In this document: positions 22,668-35,111 of the stretch, one piece after another | Position numbering within the stretch: position 1 is the stretch's first letter | How the letters are laid out: every line of letters starts with the position of its first letter | Assembly (NCBI GenBank): GCA_963931925.1 | Contig: OZ007573.1 | Span: 40,107,296 to 40,171,295, forward strand | DNA: 64,000 nucleotides | Reading direction: 5' to 3' | Source of the DNA: Onchidella celtica | Taxonomy: Eukaryota; Mollusca; Gastropoda; Systellommatophora; Onchidiidae | Program-made: the position numbers and the translations under genes | The notes under the pieces: model-generated | Databases searched by the model: none | What the model saw: the letters and a program-made list of their open reading frames with translations, nothing else | What the model was told of the DNA's origin: nothing

Positions 22668-24082
22668 TTAATGAGATCTAACAAGTTGGCTAGTGGTCCA
22701 GGTCTCATTGAAACATGGGCTTGCGTGTCTGCAAATGCCTCTCTGCACGAGTTTGTGGGTGTGAATGTGTGCATGCGTATGTGCATGCGTGTGTGCGAGA
22801 TCCAGCTAGTTGGCTGGTGCACGAAACTCATTGAAACTCAATGCAGTGAACTCACCATCCATCTTATCGACGGATCAGAATCGGCCAATGGACGCTGGGC
22901 ATAAGATGGAAGAGCTGGGGCCTTTTGCGTTCACGGTTTTCGCACCGCCACCTACAGGCGAATACGTGGGAGACAAACAAAAGTGTATTTTACAAAACCG
23001 AACAGCGGAAATACTAACTTTTGTTCACTTTTGTTTAGCTATTATTGTAGGCTTGAAGTAGCTTATTTATTAGATCTAATTATAACGTTGCAGCTGATAG
23101 TTTGCTTTCGCTCCATAGACTAGGGCGTGATTGTCTTTACTATTCTCGGAGTGTCATCTGACTACTACACTGTATAAATCCATAGCTGGTTAGGTGTGGC
23201 TTGAACTAATCATATTAAATCACTTCAAACAGAAAAGATCAATAATAACAACAGTAATGATGAGGCATTTATACAGAGCTCTGGCCCGTTAACGACCAGG
23301 CTCCAAGCATTTTATACCATTTCTGTCATACTTTTATAGAAACACCCACACACACTCACGTCCACACACACCACATACATACGCACCTACACACACAAAC
23401 ACACACACCTACACAGATATCGTTACCATACACACACGCACACATTCACCATCAACACACATACCTAAACACACACACACACACACATTCACCATCAACA
23501 CACACATCCACACACACCCACATACGCGCATACACACTGTTTACCAATTTTATGCGGGAAGCGCTCTTGTTAGAGGACCGTGCTGTTTTACATTACAAGC
23601 TACAGCTGAACAGCGAACACAATTCAGAGCTTCCTCTATTCGGCTTTGTAATTAGACACTGTCCCCTAAGACAACAGCCCATCCACTAAGTATGGGCTCT
23701 CGGAGGGCGGGGAGAGAGGGGGGAGAGGGGGAATGCGGTCACGGCGCGATAAAAGTGTATGTGGGGTGGGGGGGGGGTCATTCTGAGGCGTGAACATACG
23801 AGTTTCAATTATGACGACGAACTGAGAAGGCTGGTTTTATCTACTGTTTTATCCACCAAATTAAACTGTTAGATTACATAAGAATCGCGCTTCTAATGAA
23901 ACAGTCAATGAACAGTCCATGCTAAATGCTACCTATAGTTCTCAAATATCAAGGCTATTGTCATGATGGGCATTCAACATTCTCCAAAGGTCGTAGGTTC
24001 GTGTAAAAGGCGGTCGGGAGGAAAGTTGGTGGAGGGGTGGGGGTGGGTTGGGGGGGGGGGGTAAGAGTATGAAAAGCAAACA
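22668..24082. other. Non-coding stretch with a CA-rich tract
   Basis: I see no gene. A degenerate CA-rich tract runs from about 23342 to 23545. G-runs of 8-10 bases lie near 23769 and 24051. Confidence 0.5.
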
Positions 24083-24090
24083 CTGTAAAT

Positions 24091-24615
24091 CAGTGTTTCT
24101 CAACTTTTTCTGTCCCACCCCCCTCCCATATCACATTTCCAAAATAGTGTGGGCCCCACAATGATCAGACAAAGTTAGTATAAAGTACATTTAATTTTAT
24201 ACAAAAGATTCAAAACATATTTATATATTCAGTGTGTATACATTCAAAAGAAGTTTTGATTGAAACTTTATTTCACGTTTTATTCACTTGCGTCTTACTA
24301 GTTAAAATACACTATGATGTTAACTCTTTGTGTGCCAGTCAGCGATATATTGGTTCCAACGCTGGTCATGTTTGTGCCAATCACCGATGTAGGCTATCGG
24401 TACACAAGAATGCTGGGCTTTTTTATTTCGGGAATAAAGAAGTCGACTTTCTATTAATAGATGTTTGCTGCAGTTAGTCTTCATTCATCTCCCTCTCTAA
24501 TTTCTTCCTGAATCGGCAAACGTGGAGAAATTCATGGCACACAAAGAGTTAAGCTTTCAATGAAAAATCTCTACTCTCCTTACTGAAGTCCCACGCCCCA
24601 CCTTGAGAAACACAG
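24091..24615. mobile_element. hAT-like element with a nested MITE, 525 bp
   Basis: The left end CAGTGTTTCTCAA and the right end (reverse complement) CTGTGTTTCTCAA are inverted, and both lead into G/C-rich CCCACCCC-type sequence, as in many hAT elements. The flanks CTGTAAAT (24083-24090) and CTGTGGAC (24616-24623) agree at 5 of 8 positions, and all differences are transitions, which suggests age. A piggyBac-like MITE sits inside at 24320-24552, so the hAT core is only about 290 bp. Confidence 0.7.
24320..24552. mobile_element. piggyBac-like MITE nested in the hAT element
   Basis: TTAA at 24320-24323 and TTAA at 24549-24552 bracket perfect 14 bp inverted ends, CTCTTTGTGTGCCA and TGGCACACAAAGAG. 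The TTAA target is the hallmark of piggyBac. The ends resemble those of the MITE at 38563 (CCCTTTGTGTACCA). Just inside is a hairpin, ACCGATGTAGGCTATCGGT. No transposase is present. Being inserted in the hAT copy, it is the younger of the two. Confidence 0.88.
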
Positions 24616-24623
24616 CTGTGGAC

Positions 24624-25125
24624 AAAATCTTCGTTTTAAATTCCCTCGTCCAAAAAAAAATGTCACTTGCAAGTTGCAATCGCCTAACGGAGTGACACGC
24701 TGGCACTGAATGCAACAACACGCTCGTGACACCTTCGTCTTGTCTATTTCCGCTAGGCCTAAGACAGGATGAATCAAATTAGTTTTAACTGGGCTTGTCG
24801 CTGTGGACAGAGTCACGCCGAATACACTCCACAATAATGACATTGTATGTTAATCCTAGCTGCTTGTGATTCATTGAAACATCAGGGGCCATCTTTGCAG
24901 TGCTTACTCTCGATTTGGTCTAATTTTACCCCCCCCCCCGGTCGCTTTTCTCCATGTACGGTACTCTTTGGCTTCACCCCCCCCCTCCCCATTTTGTAAG
25001 TGCGCACAGCCATTAGAAAGTTGAATGTCGATGATAAAGCTGTCTATCTGTCTGTCTGTCTCCCCGGTTGATATTCATTTCTCTCTTCTTGTATGGGTGT
25101 TTTTTTTTGTGTGTAAGTGTGTGTG
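24624..25125. other. Non-coding stretch with C-runs
   Basis: I see no gene. C-runs lie at 24930-24940 and 24978-24990. Confidence 0.5.
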
Positions 25126-25494
25126 GGAGAGAGAAAGTGGTAAAGGGAGAGAGAGGGAGAAAGAGAGAGAGAGAAGTGAGGAGAGAGAGAGGGAGAGAAA
25201 GAGAGAGGGAGAAAGAGAGAGAAGGGGAGAAAAAGAGAGGGGGAGAGAGAGAGGGAGAAAGAGTGATAGGAGGAGAAAGAGAGAGGGGGGGAGAGAGAGA
25301 GGTGGGGGAAGAGAGAGAGGGAGAAAGAGAGAGAGGTGGGGGAAGAGAGAGAGGGAGAAAGAGAGAGAGGGGGAGAACAAGAAAGGGGGGAATAAAGCGA
25401 GAAAGAGACAGAGGGGGGGGGGCAGAACAGAAAGAAACGGGGAGAGAAAGAGGGTGAAGGCGGGGGTGGAGAGAGAGAAAGAGAGGGAGAGAAA
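25126..25494. repeat. Imperfect GA-rich tract, about 370 bp
   Basis: This strand-asymmetric purine tract is built of GAGAGA, GGGAGAAAGA and GGGGGAGA units. It produces long Arg/Glu and Ser/Leu ORFs in several frames that should not be read as proteins. A tract of this length could adopt triplex structure. Confidence 0.9.
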
Positions 25495-25972
25495 CAATAC
25501 TATAGACTTTTTAAACATGCACCTAGAAGATCTGTAACACGATGACATCTCAATTGTGCTACTATAAATAGTTTTATAATTGCTTGTTAGATGGCATAAA
25601 CTAGAGACGGTGACCAGCCTCAACCATTATGACTGATAATGTTAATCTGAAAGGCAGCGTCATATAAGGTAAGGCTCAACATTGAAAGTTATCCTTGCCG
25701 AGAATAGTTAAAAAATATACCCACAGTTTTACTCGTCCGTCGGAGACGAGAGGTAAAAATCTCATTTTTTTGGGTTTCATAACTATCTCGGAGGTTCCGA
25801 TTAAGTTTTGCAATTCGCTTTTACATAATTATTATCTACACTCACTTTTCCCCTATCATTGCCACACCATTGCCTTATTCAGATACAGTATTAGAACATC
25901 GCTGTGTTGCGAATTCCACCTTCACTGCCACCTGCAATATTTAAACTACAATGGGTCAACGCCACGCTAAAA

Positions 25973-25974
<2 letters not shown>

Positions 25975-26012
<38 letters not shown>

Positions 26013-26117
26013 AGAGAGAGAAAGAGAGAAAAGAGAGGGAGAAAAAGAGAGGGAGAGAAAAGTGAGAGAAACAGAGACAGAGAGATGAGAGAGGGAAAGA
26101 GAGAGAGAGAGAGAGAG
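25975..26117. repeat. (GT)n followed by GA-rich tract
   Basis: A (GT)n run spans about 25975-26008 and passes directly into a GAGAGAAAGA-type purine tract to 26117. Compound microsatellite. Confidence 0.9.
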
Positions 26118-26261
26118 CGAGCTGGTCAGGCGTCCATGACTTGCTGCGCTGGCAGACAGTGTTGACGGATTATAATATTATATTTACAAACACTATATCG
26201 TCATGTGGCTCTGTTAGTCAAATAATCATATCACAGTTCATGATTCCGTTCCTCTCAAACG

Positions 26262-26440
<179 letters not shown>

Positions 26441-29034
26441 CTCGTTTCCTTATTTTGAAATTAAATATACATATACACATGTATTCAGATTTCTCTGAAG
26501 ATTCGCCATATACGCGTACTAACATAATTTCAAAATGTACATTTGAGAATGTGCGCTACAGTTAAAAGATTGCTAGCTAGATAATATATTATGTGAACAA
26601 ACCGCTGAACACAATGGCACCATAACTACAGACGGAAAGCCTTAGTCTCCAACATGAATCATTATGAAGGATTCAACAGGAAGTCGACGAGTAATGTTCT
26701 CTTGAATCAACAATAGGGGACATCGGGTGAAACCACACCACCTGTAAAGGGATACATCTAGAACAGGAGAATCGCCTTCGTTCCCAGATGGCACACCGAG
26801 AGTGACTATTGTATCAAGGATAATGGCATCACTAAGCACTCTTCAGATCTGATTAACAAGTAATTTGTCGGATCCCAGATATCTAACTATCTGGTAACAA
26901 TACCACTGATTGTCATGTGCGCCTTTGTATGATAGAAGAACTTCGCAGACATTCCAAGCAAGCAGACTCGGTATTGAACAGAAGACACCATAGACAAGAG
27001 TTGGAAACAACTTCAGTGAAAATATTTTCAAATTAACTCTTTATGTTTCAGGGACAGGTACAAAACACAAAATTTTGTTGAATGTTATTGTCTGAACCAG
27101 CGAGTGGTTGGGGAGGGCTTCTCTTAATGTTTTCCTATCAGTCAGGCATATTTCTATAATTGAATACTATTAGGTCTATGATATTCTGGGCCTGTGAGAA
27201 TTAAAGTTTAATTTGGAGAGCATAAGTTATGAGTACCGTAATCTTTACTTTCCCCAAAGTCGACGATTTAACGAAAACCGTATCTTGAGCAGTCTTCGTA
27301 AATCACGAGTTGATGTTTGTATCTTCTCATAAAAAGTATTTTTCTGAGGCTCAGATTTTGACTTTAGTGTGAAACCCATCTCAAACTCTGTCATTCAGCT
27401 GGGTGCCATCACAGAATAGGGAACTACCAGAAAAGAAAGGAGCCCACTTTTCGTGACTACAGGAAGTATGCGCACCGCCATTTTGGACGAAATGCAACCT
27501 CACTTGACTTGATCGGCGGTAAACAAGACCCATTTGTACATTTCCACGGGCAGTAGGCCCTAAGAGCTTACTAACTGCTCTAAATAGTTTAGATCAAGCT
27601 ATAAATATGAACAAACCACAGTAAACAAATACGCACACTGTCTTTGGTGAAGGCGGTCTCTTTCAATTCTTGTTACCGCCGTGACCTAAGTTTAGCAATT
27701 TGGTGGAAGTGAGATCTTTCACTATATATACATATTATTTGATGTTATATTAAACATCGTTGCGTGCGTGCCTAGTTACCAACAATCGATCTCATCTAAA
27801 ATGGCATAGGGTGGTCAAAATTGATGACGTATTCTTGCCGTGTGTCCCTTCTGGTAGTATTTCTATTCTGTGGGTGCCATCCAAAAAGTACGTAGGCCTA
27901 CGCTTGCAGAGAGATAATGGGGATGGGGGTGGAAGGGGTTGCCCTGGGCGTAAGAAAAGCCTACATGGCGGTGAGAAGGACGGAAGGAGGGTTCTAAGGT
28001 GCGCTTTTCAATCATGATAATCATTTGAAAAGTTTGATTTTTAATTCTAATTTATTGTCCAAATTAAGATTTTGCAGTACATCAAAAAAAAAAAAAATAT
28101 TTCTGAAAAAAGAAAAAAAAATCAAATAGAGCACCTCGTGGTAAAACATTATAGGCTAACTTTTACAAATTTTTCAGGAGGACCAAATTACTGAATAATA
28201 TATTTCTTTATCTGAACCAAAAAGTTACGATTTTGAAACAACAACAACAACGATGTTATTGGTTAACCTTTAGTTTTCAGAACTCAACCCCAACTTGTAA
28301 CGCAACATGCGGGCTAAGAAGGGGTAAAAGAGTGCCAAATGTCTCGATTTTTTGAAACAGTCGAGTTACCACGCCGCCCTCGAAATACACCATGCGAAAT
28401 AATTACCAAGGCTTTGTCAAGAACATTAAGCACGAGAGCTAAAGACCGTACACTCGAGATCGCACAAGGAAGGAAGGGGGTGTGGCCGAGGTTATTAAAA
28501 CAGTGCACGAAGAGATGTAAAAAAAAAAAAAAAACTGGCAAAATCGAGGGACGTTCTCTATGAGTGGCTTATTGTTTCAAGTTCCCCTGGACTGCTGATT
28601 CACTCGTCAAGTGCAGTCAAACACGAGATCTGTATTCAAAAAAGGCCTGTGTTTTAGGCTTCTTGCCGTTTGATATCCCTGACTGGTTCATTTTTTGTTA
28701 TCTGTGATTAGACCCCCTGATGGCAATCACTGACAATGAATGCTTTGATTCGCTGCTGACCATCGCGTGAGCAGTCAGAGGAATGTGCGTGCATGCCATT
28801 CTCATCAGCTTGTATCTGAGCATCCATTATCGACCTCGTCGTGGCCCTGGTATTTATCGCATTATCGGTCTTATCGGCATCGTTATCACTGGTATTGAAG
28901 GGAAACCAAAAATGGTAATAAACTTCCCCAAAAAAGGATAAAAATGGGATTGGAGGGAGGGGGGGGGGAAGATGATGTGCTAGCAATTACTACTGGATGT
29001 GGGCGCAGTGCTGGATGTTGTGATTTTGTAAATG
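26441..29034. other. Non-coding stretch
   Basis: I see no gene. Short A-runs occur near 28086, 28121 and 28518 and a G-run near 28960. The short ORFs on either strand have no family features. Confidence 0.5.
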
Positions 29035-29104
29035 TGTATGTGTGTGTGTGTGTGCTGTGCTGTGCCGCGTGGGTGTGTAACCTATGTGTGTGTGTGTGTA
29101 TATG
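29035..29104. repeat. Degenerate TG-rich microsatellite
   Basis: TGTGTGTG blocks are interrupted by GCTGTGCTGTGCC and ACCTA. A short simple repeat. Confidence 0.8.
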
Positions 29105-29344
29105 CCTGAGTGCTTGTGTGTTTGAGGGAGTGGTGCGTTAGGGTCTGCACGCATTGGAATCAAACAATGGTAAGGAGAGTCGTAAGTGAGACTGAATTTG
29201 AATTTCATTAAAATTTAAAATTAAAAACTTCATGGATGAAGTTTGTTAACAATATTAAAATACATGTCACGAATTCATCCTAAAGACGGGCTTTAGCCTG
29301 GTTGTTAAAAATTCGACGTAAGCAGTCAGAGAACTCCAGTATGT

Positions 29345-29575
29345 CATGGCAAATTGTCGTAACTCGTCTTTTTTCAAAACTTGAGATATTTGGCACATGT
29401 AACCCGTGACAGACAGCCCGCAGGTTGTGATATAATTTAGGTGTTAAATTTTGAAAATTAAGAATTAAATTAACTTGTTTACAAAGAGTGGTAATTATTA
29501 AGTCTGATAAAGAAAGTCACCCAGTTATAATTTGTTTCTCCTGAAAAGATTGGAAAACAGAGTTCCGATAGTTAA
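29345..29575. repeat. Dispersed repeat C, copy 2
   Basis: Partner of 7150-7395 in the same orientation (TCGTAACTCG, GACAGCCCGCA, CTGATAAAGAAAGT). Family unknown. Confidence 0.6.
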
Positions 29576-29744
29576 CCAATGGGTCCTGGAATTGGTCGCT
29601 GAGATGTATTAAGAGGGAAAAAAAAAAAGGAAAGAAAAACTTACAGTGAGCAGTTAGTGCCCACATTAGTTTCTCAAGACTACCAACTTTAATAAAGAAA
29701 AAAAAAGAACAAGAATTCTTCCTTCACATTCTATTCTGGTGCTT

Positions 29745-29797
29745 AAACAAAACAAAACCAAACAAAACAAAACAAAACAAAACAAAACAAAACAAAA
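29745..29797. repeat. (AAAAC)n microsatellite
   Basis: About ten AAAAC units with one CC interruption. Confidence 0.9.
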
Positions 29798-30018
29798 AGC
29801 AAGAAGCGACCAAAAAAGAAAAAATTCGGGTAGACTTAAAAGTTAATGCCATTTCAGGCTTAAAATAGCAGGCTTTCCTAGGTCCCCAGACAGTCATCGA
29901 AATCTCTGGCGATATGACTCAACATCGGGGGCGGATAAGGCCGGTATCTGTACATGGTTTTAGATATGCTGGGGGAGGGGTGACACAGATGAGAGGAACA
30001 GGTAGACCGAATGTAAGG

Positions 30019-30019
30019 C

Positions 30020-30110
<91 letters not shown>

Positions 30111-30260
30111 CAAACAGAATGATAGATAGATGGATAGATAGATAGATAGGCAGGCTGATAGACAGGCAGGCAGACAAACGGAATGATAGATGCATAGACA
30201 GACAGGCAGCCAGGCAGGCAGGCTGACAGACAAGAAGATAGACAGACAGACAGACAGACA
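30019..30260. repeat. Compound GACA/GATA microsatellite
   Basis: A (GACA)n block from about 30019 is followed by (GATA)n, then mixed GATA/GGCA units to about 30260. The minus-strand ORFs here are repeat artefacts. Confidence 0.93.
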
Positions 30261-31870
30261 GTCGACTATTAGTATTAGATTATTATAAATGTATATCAAA
30301 TCAACATTTACCTCAAGTTATCAAATTAGATCAAATTTAATTAGATTTTTTTTTCCAGTTGCTTATAGATCCACTTTGAAACACACACAAAAGAAAGAAA
30401 TGTGGAAGACTGCAAACGCATATATATCATTGTTGTCTGTTAATTTATGACTTGTACACACGCAGCCCAACCGTTTTGCGCTAGGGGCGCGTACGTACAC
30501 GTAGCTATCCCTAACCCTGTCCCAATCCTCAGCCCTAAATCTTCTCGAACTCCTAACCATGAAAGAGGAGGAAAACAAAAACAAAATCTGAAAGAATAAT
30601 TAATTAAGGCTGTTGTTAAAGCTATTTCGTGGGGCGGGGGTGGGGGGTAGAGGGGGCAGGGGCTCTCTAGCTTGGAGTCACAAAGGGCTTTAAAATACGT
30701 ACCCCTAGCTCAAAACACATACGTACTTGTACCGACAACCATTGTGGGTATGCTCAATTCCCATGAGCATTTCTTCTAAAATTTGCAATCGTCTCTAAAA
30801 TCAACGCTAAAATTCAAAATTTGCACATGCAAATCTTTTATAAGTTTGCATGACTTGCAAGAGAGAGTTCTCCTCCCCCCCCCCCCCTTTTTTTTTTCGT
30901 AGCTCCAGTTTCACCAACAAAGAGAGTTTAAAATAGGAACATCTGCCATTATGTGAGTGGAGTGCAGCCAATCTCCTCAAACACACTGAGCATATATTGC
31001 AGAACTGCACACTCTTTTTAGCACTACGAGAAACATAATTATATTGGCCCAAACCCACCGACCTGAATGTCAAACTCTATGGTGCTCTGCCAGGACTGCA
31101 GAAACCGTAGATTTTCTTAAAAGAACAAATCGGCAGATTTAGATTTGGTGAACGAAAGAAGAAGACAAGAGCAATAAAGAGAAAAGTGCACATCATTACA
31201 GACATTCACATTTCTTTCTTTCTTTCTTTTTTTTCAGTAAGTTTTACTATAATTGTGAGTTTTACTATGGGGCTTTTGTGCGTTGGGTTATGGACCTACA
31301 GAATTTTACCCCACAGGCGTTTTTGGTCCTATGGATCTTTAGTCCTGCACCCTGATAAGCTCAAGAGGCTTCAGTTATGCACATTTAGATAATTATTTGA
31401 ACTAAAGTGGCGATATCATGTGTCTTGTGAACACTGAAACTCCAGTGTCAGACTGTCTATGAAAGTCTTCCTCCAGCGACAGGCAGGCTGGTCAAGTCAA
31501 TGAAAGCATGGCGGGAAAAAACTATTCAGTTATGGTAACCAGTTGGATTTTGTAAGAAGGTCATCAACTCTCAAGAAGTTCCCAGTGCTGTGTTATCGAA
31601 ACCCTTGCCCAACCATAATCCTAAAGTAAACATGTAATAATCCAGAAGCAAGAAAAAATCTTGACAAAAACATGCTGATGAATGGACGAACACCGGAATA
31701 TCTTCCAAATTCGGTCGTATAAAACAGCAACAACAAGAAAACGCTGGGGTTCCATGCGCTGGGATAGGGCAAAGCTACGTGATGAGGGGAATGGTGTCTC
31801 CTTGTTGTTTTTTTTAGAATTGATTTTTATGAAGACTGTGATTTTACGTCTTTTTCTGTGAATCCGTGGC
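30261..31870. other. Non-coding stretch
   Basis: I see no gene. A C-run followed by a T-run lies at 30875-30897, and a short (TTCT)n run at 31212-31229. A minus-strand ORF at 31621-31902 overlaps an inverted-repeat arm and has no family features. Confidence 0.45.
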
Positions 31871-32145
31871 TGAATAATAGGCGCTTTTTCGGTTGCTCCC
31901 ATCCCAACTTACCTAGGCTATATTATTGTCAGATTGATATGTAACGACGTGAGGGTCTAGTCAGTTTGTGTCATCGAGGCCGTAGGCCGATGTTCGTCTG
32001 GGCAGTAGTCAGATTGACATATCAGGGAAAGCCGCCGGGGCAGCAGCAGCTATGTATTGTTTTCACTCGGACTATGGAACGCACTCAGAAGTCCTTCCGT
32101 TAACTAAGGAGGGGTGGGAACAACCGAAAAAGGGCCGAATAATGG
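31871..32145. repeat. Inverted repeat arms around dispersed repeat E
   Basis: The left arm (31871-31905), reverse complemented, and the right arm (32112-32145) share TGGGARCAACCGAAAAAGNG with two mismatches over about 22 bp and weaker similarity beyond. The 206 bp between them includes repeat E copy 2 at 31948-32026 and two GTCAGATTGAYAT motifs. This may be a decayed foldback element lying just upstream of the LINE. Confidence 0.5.
31948..32026. repeat. Dispersed repeat E, copy 2
   Basis: Matches 16808-16860 (GTCTAGTCAGTTTGT and GTAGTCAGATTGAC) with about 25 extra bases between the two blocks. Confidence 0.55.
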
Positions 32146-32153
32146 CGATATAA

Positions 32154-34133
32154 ACTTCTGATATATACCATGTTGAACTCTTCAAATTAATCAAACCATA
32201 CATCAGTGAAGAAGTGATAGAGCTTGCAAAAAGAAAGAGCAAAGCCAGAAAACTTAGTAAACAAGATGAATATCATGCACTGAAGAAGGAAATCCAAACA
32301 AAGATCAGAAGAGTCAAGAATGCATGGTTAGAAAGAGAGTGTGCAAACATAACAGAATGTAATACACAAAGAAAGTCAAAAGAAATGTTTGAACAAATAA
32401 GAAAAGTAAAAAAGAGGGATTTCCAACCACAGAACTTGAGTCTGAACAACAAAGAAGGCACAACACTGACAAACACAAAAGATGTGCTCTCAAGATGGCA
32501 CGAATACGGCAAGATGCTGTTTGCGGACAACATCAGACCAGACCCGAGGGACCTCCAACAACCAGACTCACAACAGATAGATAAAGAACCAGAACCTCTC
32601 TTGGAGGAAGTACAGGCTGCAATAAAACAAATAAAGAATGGAAAATCCCCTGGATTAGACAACATACCAGGTGAACTCCTGAAACATACCAGCGAATCAG
32701 GAATAAAAGCACTCCACCAAATGATCTGCAAAATTTGGCAGACAAATGAATGGCCAACAGACTGGAAGCTACAAGAATTCGTCATGCTATACAAAAGCGG
32801 CAATGTCAAAGACTGTGGAAATTATAGAACCATCGCCCTCATCAGTCACACCAGCAAAATCCTGCTCATCATCATACTCAACAGAATGAAATCTAAGGTA
32901 GAAGAGGAACTATCAGAATGTCAAGCTGGTTACAGGACCAACAGAGGAACCGCTGACATGCTCTTCATACTACAAATAATGATTGAACAGATAAGAAGCA
33001 ATGGAAACGAAGCCTTCATCACGTTCATAGACTACAGCAAAGCGTTCGACAGCGTTAGGCACCATCACCTGTTCGATATAATGATTAAGATGGGATTCCC
33101 GAAACACCTTGTGACCCTCATCGCTGCACTATACCACGAACAAAAGGCAACGATTAGATGGAACAATGAGAACTGTCCATATTTCAACATCGAGAAAGGA
33201 GTCAGACAGGGTTGCATACTTTCACCTCATCTTTTCAATATTTATACTGAGCAGATCATGAGAAACGCAGACATAGAAGATATGGGAATAAAGATCGGAG
33301 GCCGAAACATCACAAACCGTCGCTACGCTGATGACACAGCTCTTATGTCAGATAACATCACCAGCATGAAAAGAGTGTTGCACAGAATGGATGAAGCGGG
33401 CAAGACAGCAGGCCTACACCTAAATGCTAAGAAAACGAAAGTCATGCATACTGGAACAGGGCACCATGAACACCAGGAGATACTAGTAAAACAAAACAGC
33501 ACTAGAAAAAGTGACTGATTTCAAATACCTAGGATCACATAAATCGCAAGATGGAAGCTGCTCAAAGGACATAAAAACAAGGATAGGAATGGCAAAACAC
33601 AAAATGGTTCAACTAAACAACATTTGGAAGGATAGAGGCACACCAACGGACCTCAAAGTGAACATACTTAAGTGCTTGATCTGGCCAGTCCTACTATATG
33701 GTTGTGAAGCCTGGACACTCAAAAAGGCAGACATAACAAGATTGGAGGCAGCTGAAATGTGGCTTTACAGAAGGCTACTCAGAATAAGTTGGACAGAAAG
33801 GAGAACAAATACAAGCATCTTAGAACAGCTTGGCACCACCAGAAGAATAACACCTGAAATAAATAAAAGAAGCCTTGCATACATCGGCCACGCGGCCCGA
33901 AACAAAAGCACGGCCCTTATGATATCAATCCTTCAAGGAAGGACAGAAACAAAGAGAAAACATGGAAGACCACCCATTACATATCACGATAACATCAAGA
34001 AAGTCAGCCAGCTGGAAATAAGTGAACTAACTAGGAAAGCTAAGGACAGGATTGGGTGGAGGAGATTTTGTCGTGACATCCACTGTAACAGCTAACATCG
34101 ATGACGATGAAGCCGACAGGTGAGGTGAGGTGA
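32154..34133 (+). mobile_element. 5'-truncated RTE/BovB-type LINE
   Basis: An open frame from about 32154 (after a TAA at 32151) to 33518 and a second frame from about 33490 to 34095 encode a non-LTR reverse transcriptase and its C-terminal domain. Visible motifs are FIDYSKAFDSV (RT motif A), GVRQGCILSPHLFNIY (motif B) and RRYADDTALM (motif C catalytic YADD), then YLGS, VLLYGCEAWTL and a C-terminal GHAARNKS region. The order and wording match RTE/BovB polyproteins. The apurinic endonuclease expected at the N-terminus is missing, so the copy is 5'-truncated. The two frames are offset by one base between 33490 and 33510, in an A-rich stretch. The 3' end carries a short (GGTGA) repeat tail at 34121-34133, as RTE elements often do. 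It is not intact. Confidence 0.88.
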
Positions 34134-35111
34134 AGGGAGGGTGGGTGATTGCGTTGATTTTGATTCGCTACCTTGAATATCATTTTGGTTTCTAGTTTCT
34201 TTTTCTCTAGTTTTTTTCTTCCGTGTTTTTAATTTAATCACTACCTTGACCTTGTACACATCAATGGCAGGTGAGTGGTGGATTTCAGATTTCCGCATTC
34301 GCAGTTTTAAAGGGCCCGTAATTAAACTGGTGTCTACCTATACGCGAGGATGTCAGCTTTCATGAGTGATAATTCAGGAACAAAACTGTAACATATTTGG
34401 CAGCCTGTCATGGCGAATTAAATTCTATATTCGCATGGATTTTTGTGGACTCAGGGGCATTCATTTCTGTTCTCCCTTGTTTACCTCTGTCACTGGGCTT
34501 TATAAGTTTATTCTAGATCTAGCTCTAGCTCTGGATCTAATAGTAGACAGGGGATTGCAAGAGCCATGTTTGTATGAATCTTGCCCGTAATCTTAGTCAT
34601 GGAATATGTAACACAAGTGTTCAGATGACGGCACGAAAATGAAGGGAAAAAAACAGTCGATTGAATGACCCAATTCCAATAGTCTATCTCTACTCTCTGG
34701 AATTCAACGCCGCAGTTCTCGTAGAAACAGATTTCTCGATGTATCCTGTGATAGTAATTTATTTTGGCTGTAGAGTTGTTAGACTCAAACAATGCATTTG
34801 GAAATAGCGGTAGGGAAGGTTTTTCATGATGAGCGAGGAAACTAGCAACTATGTTAATGTACTGAATTTGAGAGATTTGGGCATTACTGAGCTATAATAC
34901 TAGATCCTAGATCTAGATATCTAGTCTTAGGAGTGATCAGGGTCATGCCATTCATGTTGGGCTTTTGGCCAAGATATCAGGTTGGGTTGCAGAGTTAGAG
35001 TTTCACATAAACTATAGTGCTAAATGTGGCAATCCTTCCCATTTCAGTAGGGGTGCCATTGATATGAGTTATTCAACTTTAGTTGGGGACATATCATAGA
35101 TCATATAGGCC
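34134..35111. other. Non-coding stretch
   Basis: I see no gene. AGATCTAG-type palindromic runs lie near 34515 and 34908-34922. Nothing else is distinctive. Confidence 0.45.

Noticed and set aside
25025-25623. Long ORFs of 129-182 codons on both strands over the GA tract
   Set aside because: They consist of Arg/Glu/Lys or Ser/Leu/Phe runs produced by a simple repeat; no protein signature.
29878-30299. Minus-strand ORFs of 105 and 126 codons
   Set aside because: Produced by the GACA/GATA compound microsatellite.
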